13,536 bases of DNA from an uncultured Lachnospiraceae bacterium (lineage in GTDB: Bacteria; Bacillota; Clostridia; Lachnospirales; Lachnospiraceae): the NCBI GenBank assembly GCA_947631755.1, contig CANRMO010000047.1, positions 1-13,536 of the forward strand, given 5' to 3'. The notes under the pieces were generated by a model. The model searched no databases. It was not told the DNA's origin and saw only the letters and a list, made by a program, of their open reading frames with translations. A program made the translations under genes and the position numbers. Shown here piece by piece: positions 1-5,833 of the stretch (position 1 is the first letter of the stretch; each line of letters begins with the position of its first letter).

Positions 1-779
1 ATCCTGGTATCCGGAAAATTTCCGGCATGGAGTTTGCCAGGGGACTGTATGAACAGGCGACAGAGCTCGGAGCGGAGTTCCGCCGCGGCCGGGTCATCCG
101 CGTCGAGGAGTCAGAATATGGAAAGACTGTAGTTGTGGAAGATGAAGATGGGGAAAAACGGTATGGCGCCAGGGCGGTGATCCTGGCTACCGGGGTAAAG
201 AACCGCGTACTCGGCATTGAACGGGAGGAGTCACTGATTGGCGCGGGTGTGTCTTACTGCGCTACCTGCGATGGCATGTTTTTCCGGGGAAAAGAGGTGG
301 CGGTCGTGGGCGGTGGAAATACAGCGCTGGAAGACGCGCTCTTTCTCGCAAACCACTGCTCAAGAGTGTATCTGATTCATCGCAGGGACAAATTCCGAGG
401 CGAAGACCGGCTTGTGAAAACGCTCGAAAAGAGAGAAAATGTTACGTTTGTCTTTAATTCAACCGTGATTAAATTAACGGGAAATGGTGTGTTGGAGGCA
501 GTGACGCTCAAAGATACACAGTCCGGGGAGGAGAGTGAACTGCCAGTCAGCGGTCTCTTTGTGGCCATTGGGAAAGTGGCGGACAATGAGCTGTTTGACA
601 ATCTCGTTGATTTGGATGAGACGGGATATATCCGGGCAGCAGAGGACTGCCGGACGGATACGGACGGAGTGTTCGCGGCGGGGGACTGCCGGACGAAAAT
701 GGTGCGGCAGCTTGCGACGGCGGCCGCAGACGGGGCGGTAGCGGCGCTGGCGGCCTGTGAATATGTGGAGGGTATATGA
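1..779 (+). CDS. trxB: Thioredoxin reductase, 3' part (5' end outside window)
   Basis: NADPH-dependent flavoenzyme that reduces thioredoxin in the cytoplasm. The reading frame is already open at the window edge (codons from base 3 read PGIRKISGMEFARGLYEQ), so the ATG at 27 is internal and roughly 55 N-terminal residues, including the first FAD-binding GxGxxG, are missing. Visible motifs are the redox-active CATC (first Cys codon at 258-260), the NADPH-binding GGGNTALEDA, the HRRDKFR segment that contacts the NADPH 2'-phosphate, and the C-terminal FAD motif GVFAAGDCR followed by RQLATAAADGA. This order is that of low-molecular-weight bacterial TrxB. The gene ends 57 bases before the phosphorylase and no terminator lies between, so co-transcription is possible. 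Identity is secure; a ferredoxin-dependent relative is unlikely because the NADPH motifs are intact. Confidence 0.95.
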   Translation, partial: PGIRKISGMEFARGLYEQATELGAEFRRGRVIRVEESEYGKTVVVEDEDGEKRYGARAVILATGVKNRVLGIEREESLIGAGVSYCATCDGMFFRGKEVAVVGGGNTALEDALFLANHCSRVYLIHRRDKFRGEDRLVKTLEKRENVTFVFNSTVIKLTGNGVLEAVTLKDTQSGEESELPVSGLFVAIGKVADNELFDNLVDLDETGYIRAAEDCRTDTDGVFAAGDCRTKMVRQLATAAADGAVAALAACEYVEGI

Positions 780-836
780 TTTAATCCTGGTTAAAACAAC
801 ATTAAATTTAGAAAGAAATGAGGTAGAGAGGTAAAA

Positions 837-3101
837 ATGTTAGAGGAAATTGTGAGAAGAGAATATGGAGTGGGGCTCAGCCAGTGCAGTGACGAGCAGG
901 TTTACCATGCACTGCTGAAACTTGTGATGGAGAGGGCGGCCGCCAAAGAGAAAAAGACTGGGGATCCGGCTAACGGCAAAAAGAAACTGTACTACATATC
1001 GGCAGAATTTCTGATCGGGAAGCTGTTAAGTAACAATTTAATTAATCTTGGCATATACGAAACGGTTGCGGGGGAGCTTTTGAGTGCGGGAAAGAACCTG
1101 TCGGATTTTGAGGAGAGAGAGCCGGAGCCCTCTCTTGGCAACGGCGGGCTTGGCAGGCTTGCGGCCTGCTTTCTGGATTCCATAGCTACCCTGGGGCTTC
1201 CGGGGGACGGTGTGGGGCTGAACTATCACTACGGCTTATTCTGTCAGAAATTTAAAAAGAACAAACAGAGAGAGGTGCCGAATCCGTGGATGGAGGAGAT
1301 GGACTGGCGGATCCGAAGCGACCGGCAGTTCCGGGTGTCCTTTGGCGGTTTTGATGTATATGCAGTGATGTATGACATTCTGGTGACTGGTTATGACAAT
1401 GGCACGAACCGGCTCCACCTGTTTGACCTGGACTCGGTGGAGGAGTCTATCGTGCAGAAAGGAATTGATTTCGATAAGAAAGATATCCAGAAAAATCTGA
1501 CGCTTTTCCTCTATCCGGATGACAGCGATGAGGAGGGGCGGCTTTTGCGGGTGTACCAGCAGTATTTCATGGTGAGCTGCGGCGCACAGCTGATCCTCGC
1601 CGAAGCGAGGGAGAGGGGGAGCAATCTTCACGATCTGGCGGATTATGTGGCGATCCAGATCAACGACACCCATCCGTCCATGGTGATCCCGGAGCTTATC
1701 CGTCTTTTGATGGCGGAGGGGATTGCCTGGGAGGAGGCGACAGAGATCGTGACAAAGTGCTGCGCCTACACCAATCACACGATCTTGGCAGAGGCATTGG
1801 AAAAATGGCCGGTCTCTTTTCTGGAGAAGGTGGCGCCTTCGATCGTGCCGATCATCCGCAGGCTGGACGAGGACGTGAACAAAAAGTTCGGGGATGACCA
1901 GGTGGCTATCATTGACAAAAACAAGCTTGTGCATATGGCTCATATGGATATGCATTACAGCCACAGTGTAAATGGAGTTGCCTATCTGCACACAGAAATA
2001 TTAAAGAACACGGAACTGCACGATTTTTATCAGTTGTATCCGGAGAAATTCAACAACAAGACAAATGGCATCACATTCCGGCGCTGGCTTTTGCACTGCA
2101 ACCGCGAGCTGGCCGGTTTTCTGACGGATACGATCGGGGATGGCTATAAAACGAATGCGGACGATCTGGAGAAACTTTTGGCCTATAAGGATGATGACCG
2201 GATATTGAACCGTCTGCTGGAGATTAAACAGAACAACAAACACCGTCTGGCGGTTTATCTGAAAGAGACGCAGGGGATTGAGCTGGATGAGGATTCTATT
2301 TTCGACATCCAGGTCAAACGTCTTCACGAATACAAGAGGCAGCAGCTGAATGCCCTCTATGCCATTCACAAGTACAAAGAGATCAAGAGGGGCAAACGGC
2401 CGGTGCGCCCGATCACGATGATCTTTGGGGCAAAGGCGGCGCCCGCCTATACTATTGCGAAAGATATTATCCACCTGATTCTGTGCCTTCAGGAGCTGAT
2501 CCGCAATGACCCGGATGTGAGCCCTTATCTGAGTGTGGTCATGGTGGAAAATTATAACGTGACACTGGCGGAAAAACTGATTCCTGCCTGTGAGATCTCC
2601 GAGCAGATTTCACTGGCGTCCAAAGAGGCCAGCGGCACCGGGAACATGAAGTTTATGCTGAATGGCGCGGTGACGCTCGGGACGGAGGACGGAGCCAATG
2701 TCGAGATCCATGAACTGGTGGGGGATGAAAACATCTATGTGTTTGGCGACGACAGCGACACGGTGATTGAGCGCTATAAGAGAAAGGATTACCGCTCGAA
2801 AGATTACTATGACTGGAACGAGAGTCTGAGAGAGGCAGTGAATTTTATTATCAGCCAGAAGATGCTTAAGATCGGCAGCAGAAAACATCTTCTCAATCTT
2901 TACAACGAGCTGATCTGTAAAGATTGGTTTATGACATTCCCGGATTTCAATGCCTATGTGGAGACAAAGGAGAGGGCATACAGGGAATACGAGAACCGCC
3001 GTGCATGGGCGCAGAAGATGATCGTCAATATCGGAAAGGCCGGGTTCTTCTCCTCTGACCGGACGATCCGGCAGTATAATGAGGATATATGGCATCTCTG
3101 A
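837..3101 (+). CDS. glgP: Glycogen/alpha-glucan phosphorylase
   Basis: PLP-dependent GT35 enzyme that phosphorolyses alpha-1,4-glucans (glycogen, maltodextrin) to glucose-1-phosphate in the cytoplasm. At 754 residues it is somewhat shorter than the roughly 800-residue enterobacterial enzymes. Family landmarks, in order: YYISAEFLIGKLLSNN near the N-terminus, the substrate loop SLGNGGLGRLAACFLDS, NDTHPSMVIPELIRLL, TNHTILAEALEKWP, VKRLHEYKRQQLN, and the PLP motif EASGTGNMKFMLNG, in which Lys605 should carry the cofactor, followed by TEDGANVEI. The ATG at 837 is preceded by purine-rich GAGGTAGAGAGG, which supports the start. The C-terminus ends NEDIWHL, and its stop codon lies inside the first unit of a 17-bp tandem repeat. 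Family membership is clear; preference for glycogen over maltodextrin cannot be read from sequence. Confidence 0.96.
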   Translation: MLEEIVRREYGVGLSQCSDEQVYHALLKLVMERAAAKEKKTGDPANGKKKLYYISAEFLIGKLLSNNLINLGIYETVAGELLSAGKNLSDFEEREPEPSLGNGGLGRLAACFLDSIATLGLPGDGVGLNYHYGLFCQKFKKNKQREVPNPWMEEMDWRIRSDRQFRVSFGGFDVYAVMYDILVTGYDNGTNRLHLFDLDSVEESIVQKGIDFDKKDIQKNLTLFLYPDDSDEEGRLLRVYQQYFMVSCGAQLILAEARERGSNLHDLADYVAIQINDTHPSMVIPELIRLLMAEGIAWEEATEIVTKCCAYTNHTILAEALEKWPVSFLEKVAPSIVPIIRRLDEDVNKKFGDDQVAIIDKNKLVHMAHMDMHYSHSVNGVAYLHTEILKNTELHDFYQLYPEKFNNKTNGITFRRWLLHCNRELAGFLTDTIGDGYKTNADDLEKLLAYKDDDRILNRLLEIKQNNKHRLAVYLKETQGIELDEDSIFDIQVKRLHEYKRQQLNALYAIHKYKEIKRGKRPVRPITMIFGAKAAPAYTIAKDIIHLILCLQELIRNDPDVSPYLSVVMVENYNVTLAEKLIPACEISEQISLASKEASGTGNMKFMLNGAVTLGTEDGANVEIHELVGDENIYVFGDDSDTVIERYKRKDYRSKDYYDWNESLREAVNFIISQKMLKIGSRKHLLNLYNELICKDWFMTFPDFNAYVETKERAYREYENRRAWAQKMIVNIGKAGFFSSDRTIRQYNEDIWHL

Positions 3102-3148
3102 TACCATGGCATCTTTGATACCACGGCATCTCTGATACCACGGCATCA
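3091..3148. repeat. 17-bp tandem repeat between two convergent stop codons
   Basis: Three 17-bp units at 3091-3107, 3108-3124 and 3125-3141 (consensus GGCATCTYTGATACCAY), then a partial GGCATC at 3142-3147. Unit 1 contains the phosphorylase stop (TGA 3099-3101); the partial fourth unit contains the subtilase stop (complement of 3146-3148). Read on the minus strand, each unit gives GGTATC-AGA or AAA-GATGCC, a 6-bp stem with one G-U pair and a 3-nt loop. On the plus strand the same pairing has a C-A mismatch, so the hairpins are better formed in the subtilase transcript. The differences between units fall in the loop and at the last base of the unit (T or C), not in the stems. A role in termination or transcript stability is inference. 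Confidence 0.85.
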
Positions 3149-4039
3149 TAACAGGTTTTGAATATTGAGGAGCCCCCAGCCTTGTCTTTCGTGGGGGAGA
3201 TGAAGATCCGTACTTGAGTTTTTGAGGCGGATCTTTATTTTTTTGGGGGTGAGATCCGGGGATTTTTGCAACAGCAGGGCGACGGCGCCGCTGACGACAG
3301 GGGTTGACATGGAGGTGCCGCTCTTGACAGAGTAAGGTTGTCTGTTCTCTGCGACAGGGGAACAGCTGACGATCTGGCTGCCGGGGGCCACGATATCGGG
3401 TTTCCGGATACAGGCCAGGGTCGGGCCGACGCCGGAGTGGTTGACATTTTGTGGACCTCCATAGCTGTGGCGGGGAATATCGCTGGAGCCGACGGTGATC
3501 ACCTTCCGGGAATTTCCGGGGGCGCTGATGCTGTATCGGTCAGGTCCCCTGTTTCCCGCCGCTGTGACGACAACAATGCCGGAGTTCCAGAGCTGTTCCA
3601 CTTTTTTTACAAACAGGCTGTTTTCATGGAATTTAACAGGGTCGTTGGCGCCGATGGAGATATTGACAATGCGGATGTTGAGATAGAGCTGATTGCGGAG
3701 GATCCAGTTTATTCCCTTTATAATGTGCGGAATGTTTCCGTCTCCTCTGTGGTCAAGTACTTTGATCCCGACCAGGTCCGCTCCCGGAGCGATCCCGGTG
3801 TAACGGCCGCCGGAATAGTATCCGTTTCCCGCGACAATGCCGGCCACATGGGTGCCATGTCCGCTGTCGTCATACGGGAGAGGGTGGTCGTTAATGGCGT
3901 CATACCAGCCGCGGATCCGATCGCAGTAATCGGGGTGGGGGGACAGTCCGGTGTCCAGGATGGCGACGCGTACTTCTCTGCCTGTGATCCCCTGCTTATG
4001 TGCCCCGTTTGCGCGTACGATATTCCGAACCTGATTCAT
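3146..4039 (-). CDS. Subtilisin-like serine protease (peptidase S8), compact form
   Basis: A 297-residue subtilase with the complete catalytic triad: Asp29 in VAILDTG, His61 in DSGHGTHVAGI, Ser243 in SGTSMSTPVVSGAVALL; the oxyanion-hole Asn163 sits in TAAGN. The protein starts only 28 residues before the catalytic Asp (MNQVRNIVRANGAHKQGITG). No hydrophobic signal peptide and no room for an I9-type propeptide are visible, so a cytoplasmic or unconventionally released protease is inferred. No cell-wall anchor or C-terminal accessory domain is present. The start is supported by GAGGGAGAGG (complement of 4048-4057) six bases before the ATG; there is no credible upstream extension. It is convergent with the phosphorylase and divergent from the sigma factor, so probably monocistronic. 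Substrate unknown. AprX-like is the nearest familiar type, but that protein is longer. Confidence 0.93.
   Translation of the reverse strand: MNQVRNIVRANGAHKQGITGREVRVAILDTGLSPHPDYCDRIRGWYDAINDHPLPYDDSGHGTHVAGIVAGNGYYSGGRYTGIAPGADLVGIKVLDHRGDGNIPHIIKGINWILRNQLYLNIRIVNISIGANDPVKFHENSLFVKKVEQLWNSGIVVVTAAGNRGPDRYSISAPGNSRKVITVGSSDIPRHSYGGPQNVNHSGVGPTLACIRKPDIVAPGSQIVSCSPVAENRQPYSVKSGTSMSTPVVSGAVALLLQKSPDLTPKKIKIRLKNSSTDLHLPHERQGWGLLNIQNLL
3200..3244 (+). terminator. Probable intrinsic terminator for the phosphorylase, inside the convergent gene
   Basis: On the plus strand, ATGAAGATCCG (3200-3210) pairs with CGGATCTTTAT (3228-3238), an 11-bp stem with one G-U pair and a 17-nt loop, followed directly by six T (3239-3244). 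This fits an intrinsic terminator about 100 bases after the phosphorylase stop. It lies antisense to the last codons of the subtilase gene. A second, weaker hairpin (CCCCCA/TGGGGG) precedes it at about 3173-3197. The loop is longer than ideal. Confidence 0.55.
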
Positions 4040-4090
4040 GGTGTGTGCCTCTCCCTCAAAAACTCTTCGTAATTATCCTATGGGGGAAGC

Positions 4091-4139
4091 ATGTACCGGG
4101 TGCTTGTATTTGTGGGATCCGGCCAGGGGCCCGGTACAT
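4091..4139. repeat. Perfect 10-bp inverted repeat in the divergent intergenic region
   Basis: ATGTACCGGG at 4091-4100 is exactly complementary to CCCGGTACAT at 4130-4139, with 29 bases between. The right arm overlaps the TATAAT assigned to the subtilase promoter. No T-run follows on either strand, so it does not look like an intrinsic terminator. It could be a pair of binding sites (arm centres 39 bp apart) or a hairpin in a leader. The regulator is unknown. Confidence 0.6.
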
Positions 4140-4143
4140 TATA
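4138..4143 (-). promoter_or_regulatory. Candidate -10 element for the subtilase gene
   Basis: The complement of 4138-4143 is a perfect TATAAT in an A/T-rich run. No good -35 hexamer lies 17 bases upstream (GAATAT is there), so the assignment rests on the -10 alone. Transcription would start near 4131, leaving a leader of about 90 nt. A second possible -10 (GATAAT, complement of about 4074-4079) lies nearer the gene. Confidence 0.35.
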
Positions 4144-4173
4144 TTTTGAAATAAAGTGAAATATTCCAGTGAA

Positions 4174-4202
4174 TTGTTTTCTTTTTTCCGACAGTATATA
4201 AG
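4174..4202 (+). promoter_or_regulatory. Candidate promoter for the ECF sigma operon
   Basis: TTGTTT at 4174-4179 and TATAAG at 4197-4202 are separated by 17 bases, a reasonable sigma-A-type arrangement. A start near 4209 would leave the ATG at 4218 with almost no leader but give the GTG at 4245 a leader of about 36 nt. No clear ECF-type autoregulated promoter was recognised, so autoregulation is not shown. Confidence 0.4.
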
Positions 4203-4244
4203 TGAAAGGTCTTTCAAATGAGAAATGTGAGGGGGAAAATTTCA

Positions 4245-4799
4245 GTGGAGAGACAGGCGTTAGCAAATCTGATCGATCGGTATGGAAATGACATTTACCG
4301 ATATTGTTATCATCTTGCGATGAACCGCGAAGAGGCAGATGATCTGTACCAGGATACATTTCTCAAGGCAGTTATGATGAGCCACCGGCTGGAGAGTGTG
4401 GCACCCGCGCCGTCACAGGAAACGGAAGAGGTTCTGAGAAAGGACAGAAATTTTCTGATCGGGATAGCGACAAACTTGTGGAAAAACAGATACCGGAAGC
4501 TGAAGAGGAGGCGGGAGGTGGTCTCATCGGACCAGTTTGAGGGAGAATTTTCCGTAGACAGCGGCATAGATGTACAGGCGGATCTAGAAAAACAGGAGAT
4601 CCTCCACGGGCTTCGGAGAGAGATACGTGAATTGCCGGAAAAACTGAGGGTGGTCATACATCTCTATTATACGGCAGAGATGGGAACCGGGGAAATTTCC
4701 AGGGTGCTGCATATCCCGGCGGGAACGGTGATGAGCAGGCTGCATCTGGCGAGGAAAAGATTGAGAGAGAGATTGGAGGAAAAAGGATATGAAATATGA
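4245..4799 (+). CDS. ECF-type RNA polymerase sigma factor
   Basis: Sigma-70 family factor of extracytoplasmic-function type, 184 residues from the GTG chosen here. Region 2 (about residues 12-45) contains DIYRYCYHLAMNREEADDLYQDTF, with the conserved -10-recognition and core-binding residues. Region 4 (about 129-175) contains LPEKLRVVIHLYY and the helix-turn-helix EISRVLHIPAGTVMSRLHLARKRL. GTG at 4245 is preferred because GAGGGGG (4229-4235) lies nine bases upstream and because family members usually begin a few residues before the (L)IDRYGNDIY segment. ATG at 4218 would add nine residues and has only a weak AAAGG. The last 11 bases overlap the next gene, a typical translationally coupled sigma/anti-sigma pair. 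The inducing signal is not evident. Confidence 0.92.
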   Translation: MERQALANLIDRYGNDIYRYCYHLAMNREEADDLYQDTFLKAVMMSHRLESVAPAPSQETEEVLRKDRNFLIGIATNLWKNRYRKLKRRREVVSSDQFEGEFSVDSGIDVQADLEKQEILHGLRREIRELPEKLRVVIHLYYTAEMGTGEISRVLHIPAGTVMSRLHLARKRLRERLEEKGYEI

Positions 4800-5595
4800 T
4801 TTTGAAGAGCTGCTCCGGGAGAGCGCAGACAGTGAGATCGTTCCATCTCCCGGGCTGGACCAGAAGATTATAGGAAGGGCAGAGGGGACGAAAAGGAGGA
4901 AAAAGGCCGGGATTGTGTGGAGAGCGGCTGCCGTGGCGGCTGTCTGTATAGTGGCTGTCTTTATGGTACCGCATATTGTTACGCCGCCGGGGCAGGAAAA
5001 TGTGCCGGAAAAAAAGGCAGATCTGCCGAGCGGAAATTCTTTTACGGTAACGGCTTTTGCGAAAGAACTGACCCGGAAGGGAAAGGTGTTTTCTACAGAC
5101 TGCACATCTTTTGGAGGGTCAATCTGTGGTGGAGATGACGGGGATATCAGTTTTTTGTTCCGGTTTCCGCTGTCGTGCGAGGGGAAAAATATTGACCGCA
5201 TCACCTATTCTCTAAAAGAAGGAGATTTTATGGTTCAAAAAACCGGGCATGAGTATAAGTTGTGTAAGTCATTTTCCCTGGGGTATGAGGAGCAGAAAGA
5301 CAAAGATAGAGAGGTAAACATTCTCACTTATAAAAAAGACTGGAGCAAAGAGAAAAAAAAGAAATTCAAGGCATTAAATTATGATATACTAAAGGCGACA
5401 CCGGAGCAGGAGTGCGAGGCATGGAATCTGGTTCTCGGGGACCTGGGAGTCACTTGTACGGTGACATACGAAGATGGTTCCACAGAGACAAAGGAGATTG
5501 AGATTACAAATGAAGTCATGAAAGCGACGGATATTGGCGGCTTTGCCCCAGAGGATAAAGGGCGTTATCCAGTGCAGTGCTATAGTATAAAATAA
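4789..5595 (+). CDS. Probable membrane anti-sigma factor with Cys-rich exterior domain
   Basis: 268 residues. The N-terminal 40 residues are charged and presumably cytoplasmic; they are followed by positively charged TKRRKK and one hydrophobic segment at about 42-62 (WRAAAVAAVCIVAVFMV). About 200 residues should then lie outside the membrane. Position and topology fit an anti-sigma factor holding the upstream ECF sigma factor at the membrane, but I do not recognise a named anti-sigma domain, and the typical zinc-binding HxxxCxxC is absent. The exterior part has seven cysteines (105, 113, 130, 159, 209, 223, 264), unusual for an exported Firmicute protein. The ATG at 4789 has GGAGGAAAAA seven bases or so upstream and overlaps the sigma gene by 11 bases. 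Role assigned from context. Confidence 0.75.
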   Translation: MKYDFEELLRESADSEIVPSPGLDQKIIGRAEGTKRRKKAGIVWRAAAVAAVCIVAVFMVPHIVTPPGQENVPEKKADLPSGNSFTVTAFAKELTRKGKVFSTDCTSFGGSICGGDDGDISFLFRFPLSCEGKNIDRITYSLKEGDFMVQKTGHEYKLCKSFSLGYEEQKDKDREVNILTYKKDWSKEKKKKFKALNYDILKATPEQECEAWNLVLGDLGVTCTVTYEDGSTETKEIEITNEVMKATDIGGFAPEDKGRYPVQCYSIK

Positions 5596-5660
5596 GGATT
5601 TAACTTTGTGAAACCGTATTAATTTTATATTAAATATCATAATATAGAGTCCTGGCCGGT

Positions 5661-5699
5661 TAGGTCTGGGGGGCGGCTGCCCCTCAGGCCTATTTTTTT
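5661..5699 (+). terminator. Strong intrinsic terminator after the sigma/anti-sigma operon
   Basis: A 14-bp stem (5661-5674 with 5679-5692, two G-U pairs) closes on the 4-nt loop GGCT and is followed by seven T (5693-5699). It lies 66 bases after the anti-sigma stop and separates that operon from the promoter at 5720. Confidence 0.93.
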
Positions 5700-5719
5700 G
5701 TGGTTTATTAAAAAAAAGG

Positions 5720-5748
5720 TTGACCAACAGTCATTTTTGTGATACACT
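5720..5748 (+). promoter_or_regulatory. Sigma-A-type promoter of the transporter operon
   Basis: TTGACC (5720-5725, 5 of 6 to consensus) and TACACT (5743-5748, 4 of 6) are exactly 17 bases apart. An A8 run at 5710-5717 lies just upstream and could act as an UP-like element. Transcription would start near 5755, giving a leader of about 80 nt before the ATG at 5834. The -35 box overlaps the left operator-like site. Confidence 0.7.
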
Positions 5749-5779
5749 CCCATATAGTAATAAAAATGAACATTGGTCA
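5721..5779. promoter_or_regulatory. Paired TetR-type operator-like sites
   Basis: TGACCAACAGTCATTTTT at 5721-5738 is repeated in inverted orientation at 5762-5779 (complement TGACCAATGTTCATTTTT), 15 of 18 bases identical. Each 13-bp core (5721-5733 and 5767-5779) is itself an imperfect palindrome of the form TGACCA-N-TGGTCA, the usual size and symmetry of a TetR-family site. The left site covers the -35 box and the right one lies just past the expected transcription start, so occupancy would block initiation. The likely ligand protein is the TetR regulator encoded at 10012. Binding is inferred. Confidence 0.65.
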
Positions 5780-5833
5780 TTTTGTTGCGAACGCACCAGA
5801 AGACACCAAAATAAGACAGAAAAGAGGGTTATC

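Noticed and set aside
780..836. Promoter or terminator between trxB and the phosphorylase
   Set aside because: No stem with a T-run and no convincing -35/-10 pair; only the ribosome binding site is clear.
1236..1991. 251-codon minus-strand open frame inside the phosphorylase
   Set aside because: Antisense shadow; composition is rich in His, Arg and Ile without domain features, while the plus strand encodes conserved GT35 motifs throughout.
3338..4072. 244-codon plus-strand open frame covering nearly all of the subtilase gene
   Set aside because: It is the antisense shadow of a protease with an intact catalytic triad; it has no ribosome binding site and its translation resembles no protein family.
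4078..4359. 93-codon minus-strand open frame between the subtilase and sigma genes
   Set aside because: It overlaps the sigma factor start, has no good ribosome binding site, and its translation shows no family resemblance.
5353..5360. A8 run in the anti-sigma gene as a possible slippage or phase-variation tract
   Set aside because: It encodes ordinary lysine codons in a Lys-rich stretch, and the frame is intact; a single short tract is weak evidence.
5720..5833. Extended N-terminus for the MMPL protein from a TTG
   Set aside because: The TTG is the first part of the -35 box and the added 38 residues are polar; the ATG at 5834 has a clear ribosome binding site and a normal N-terminus.
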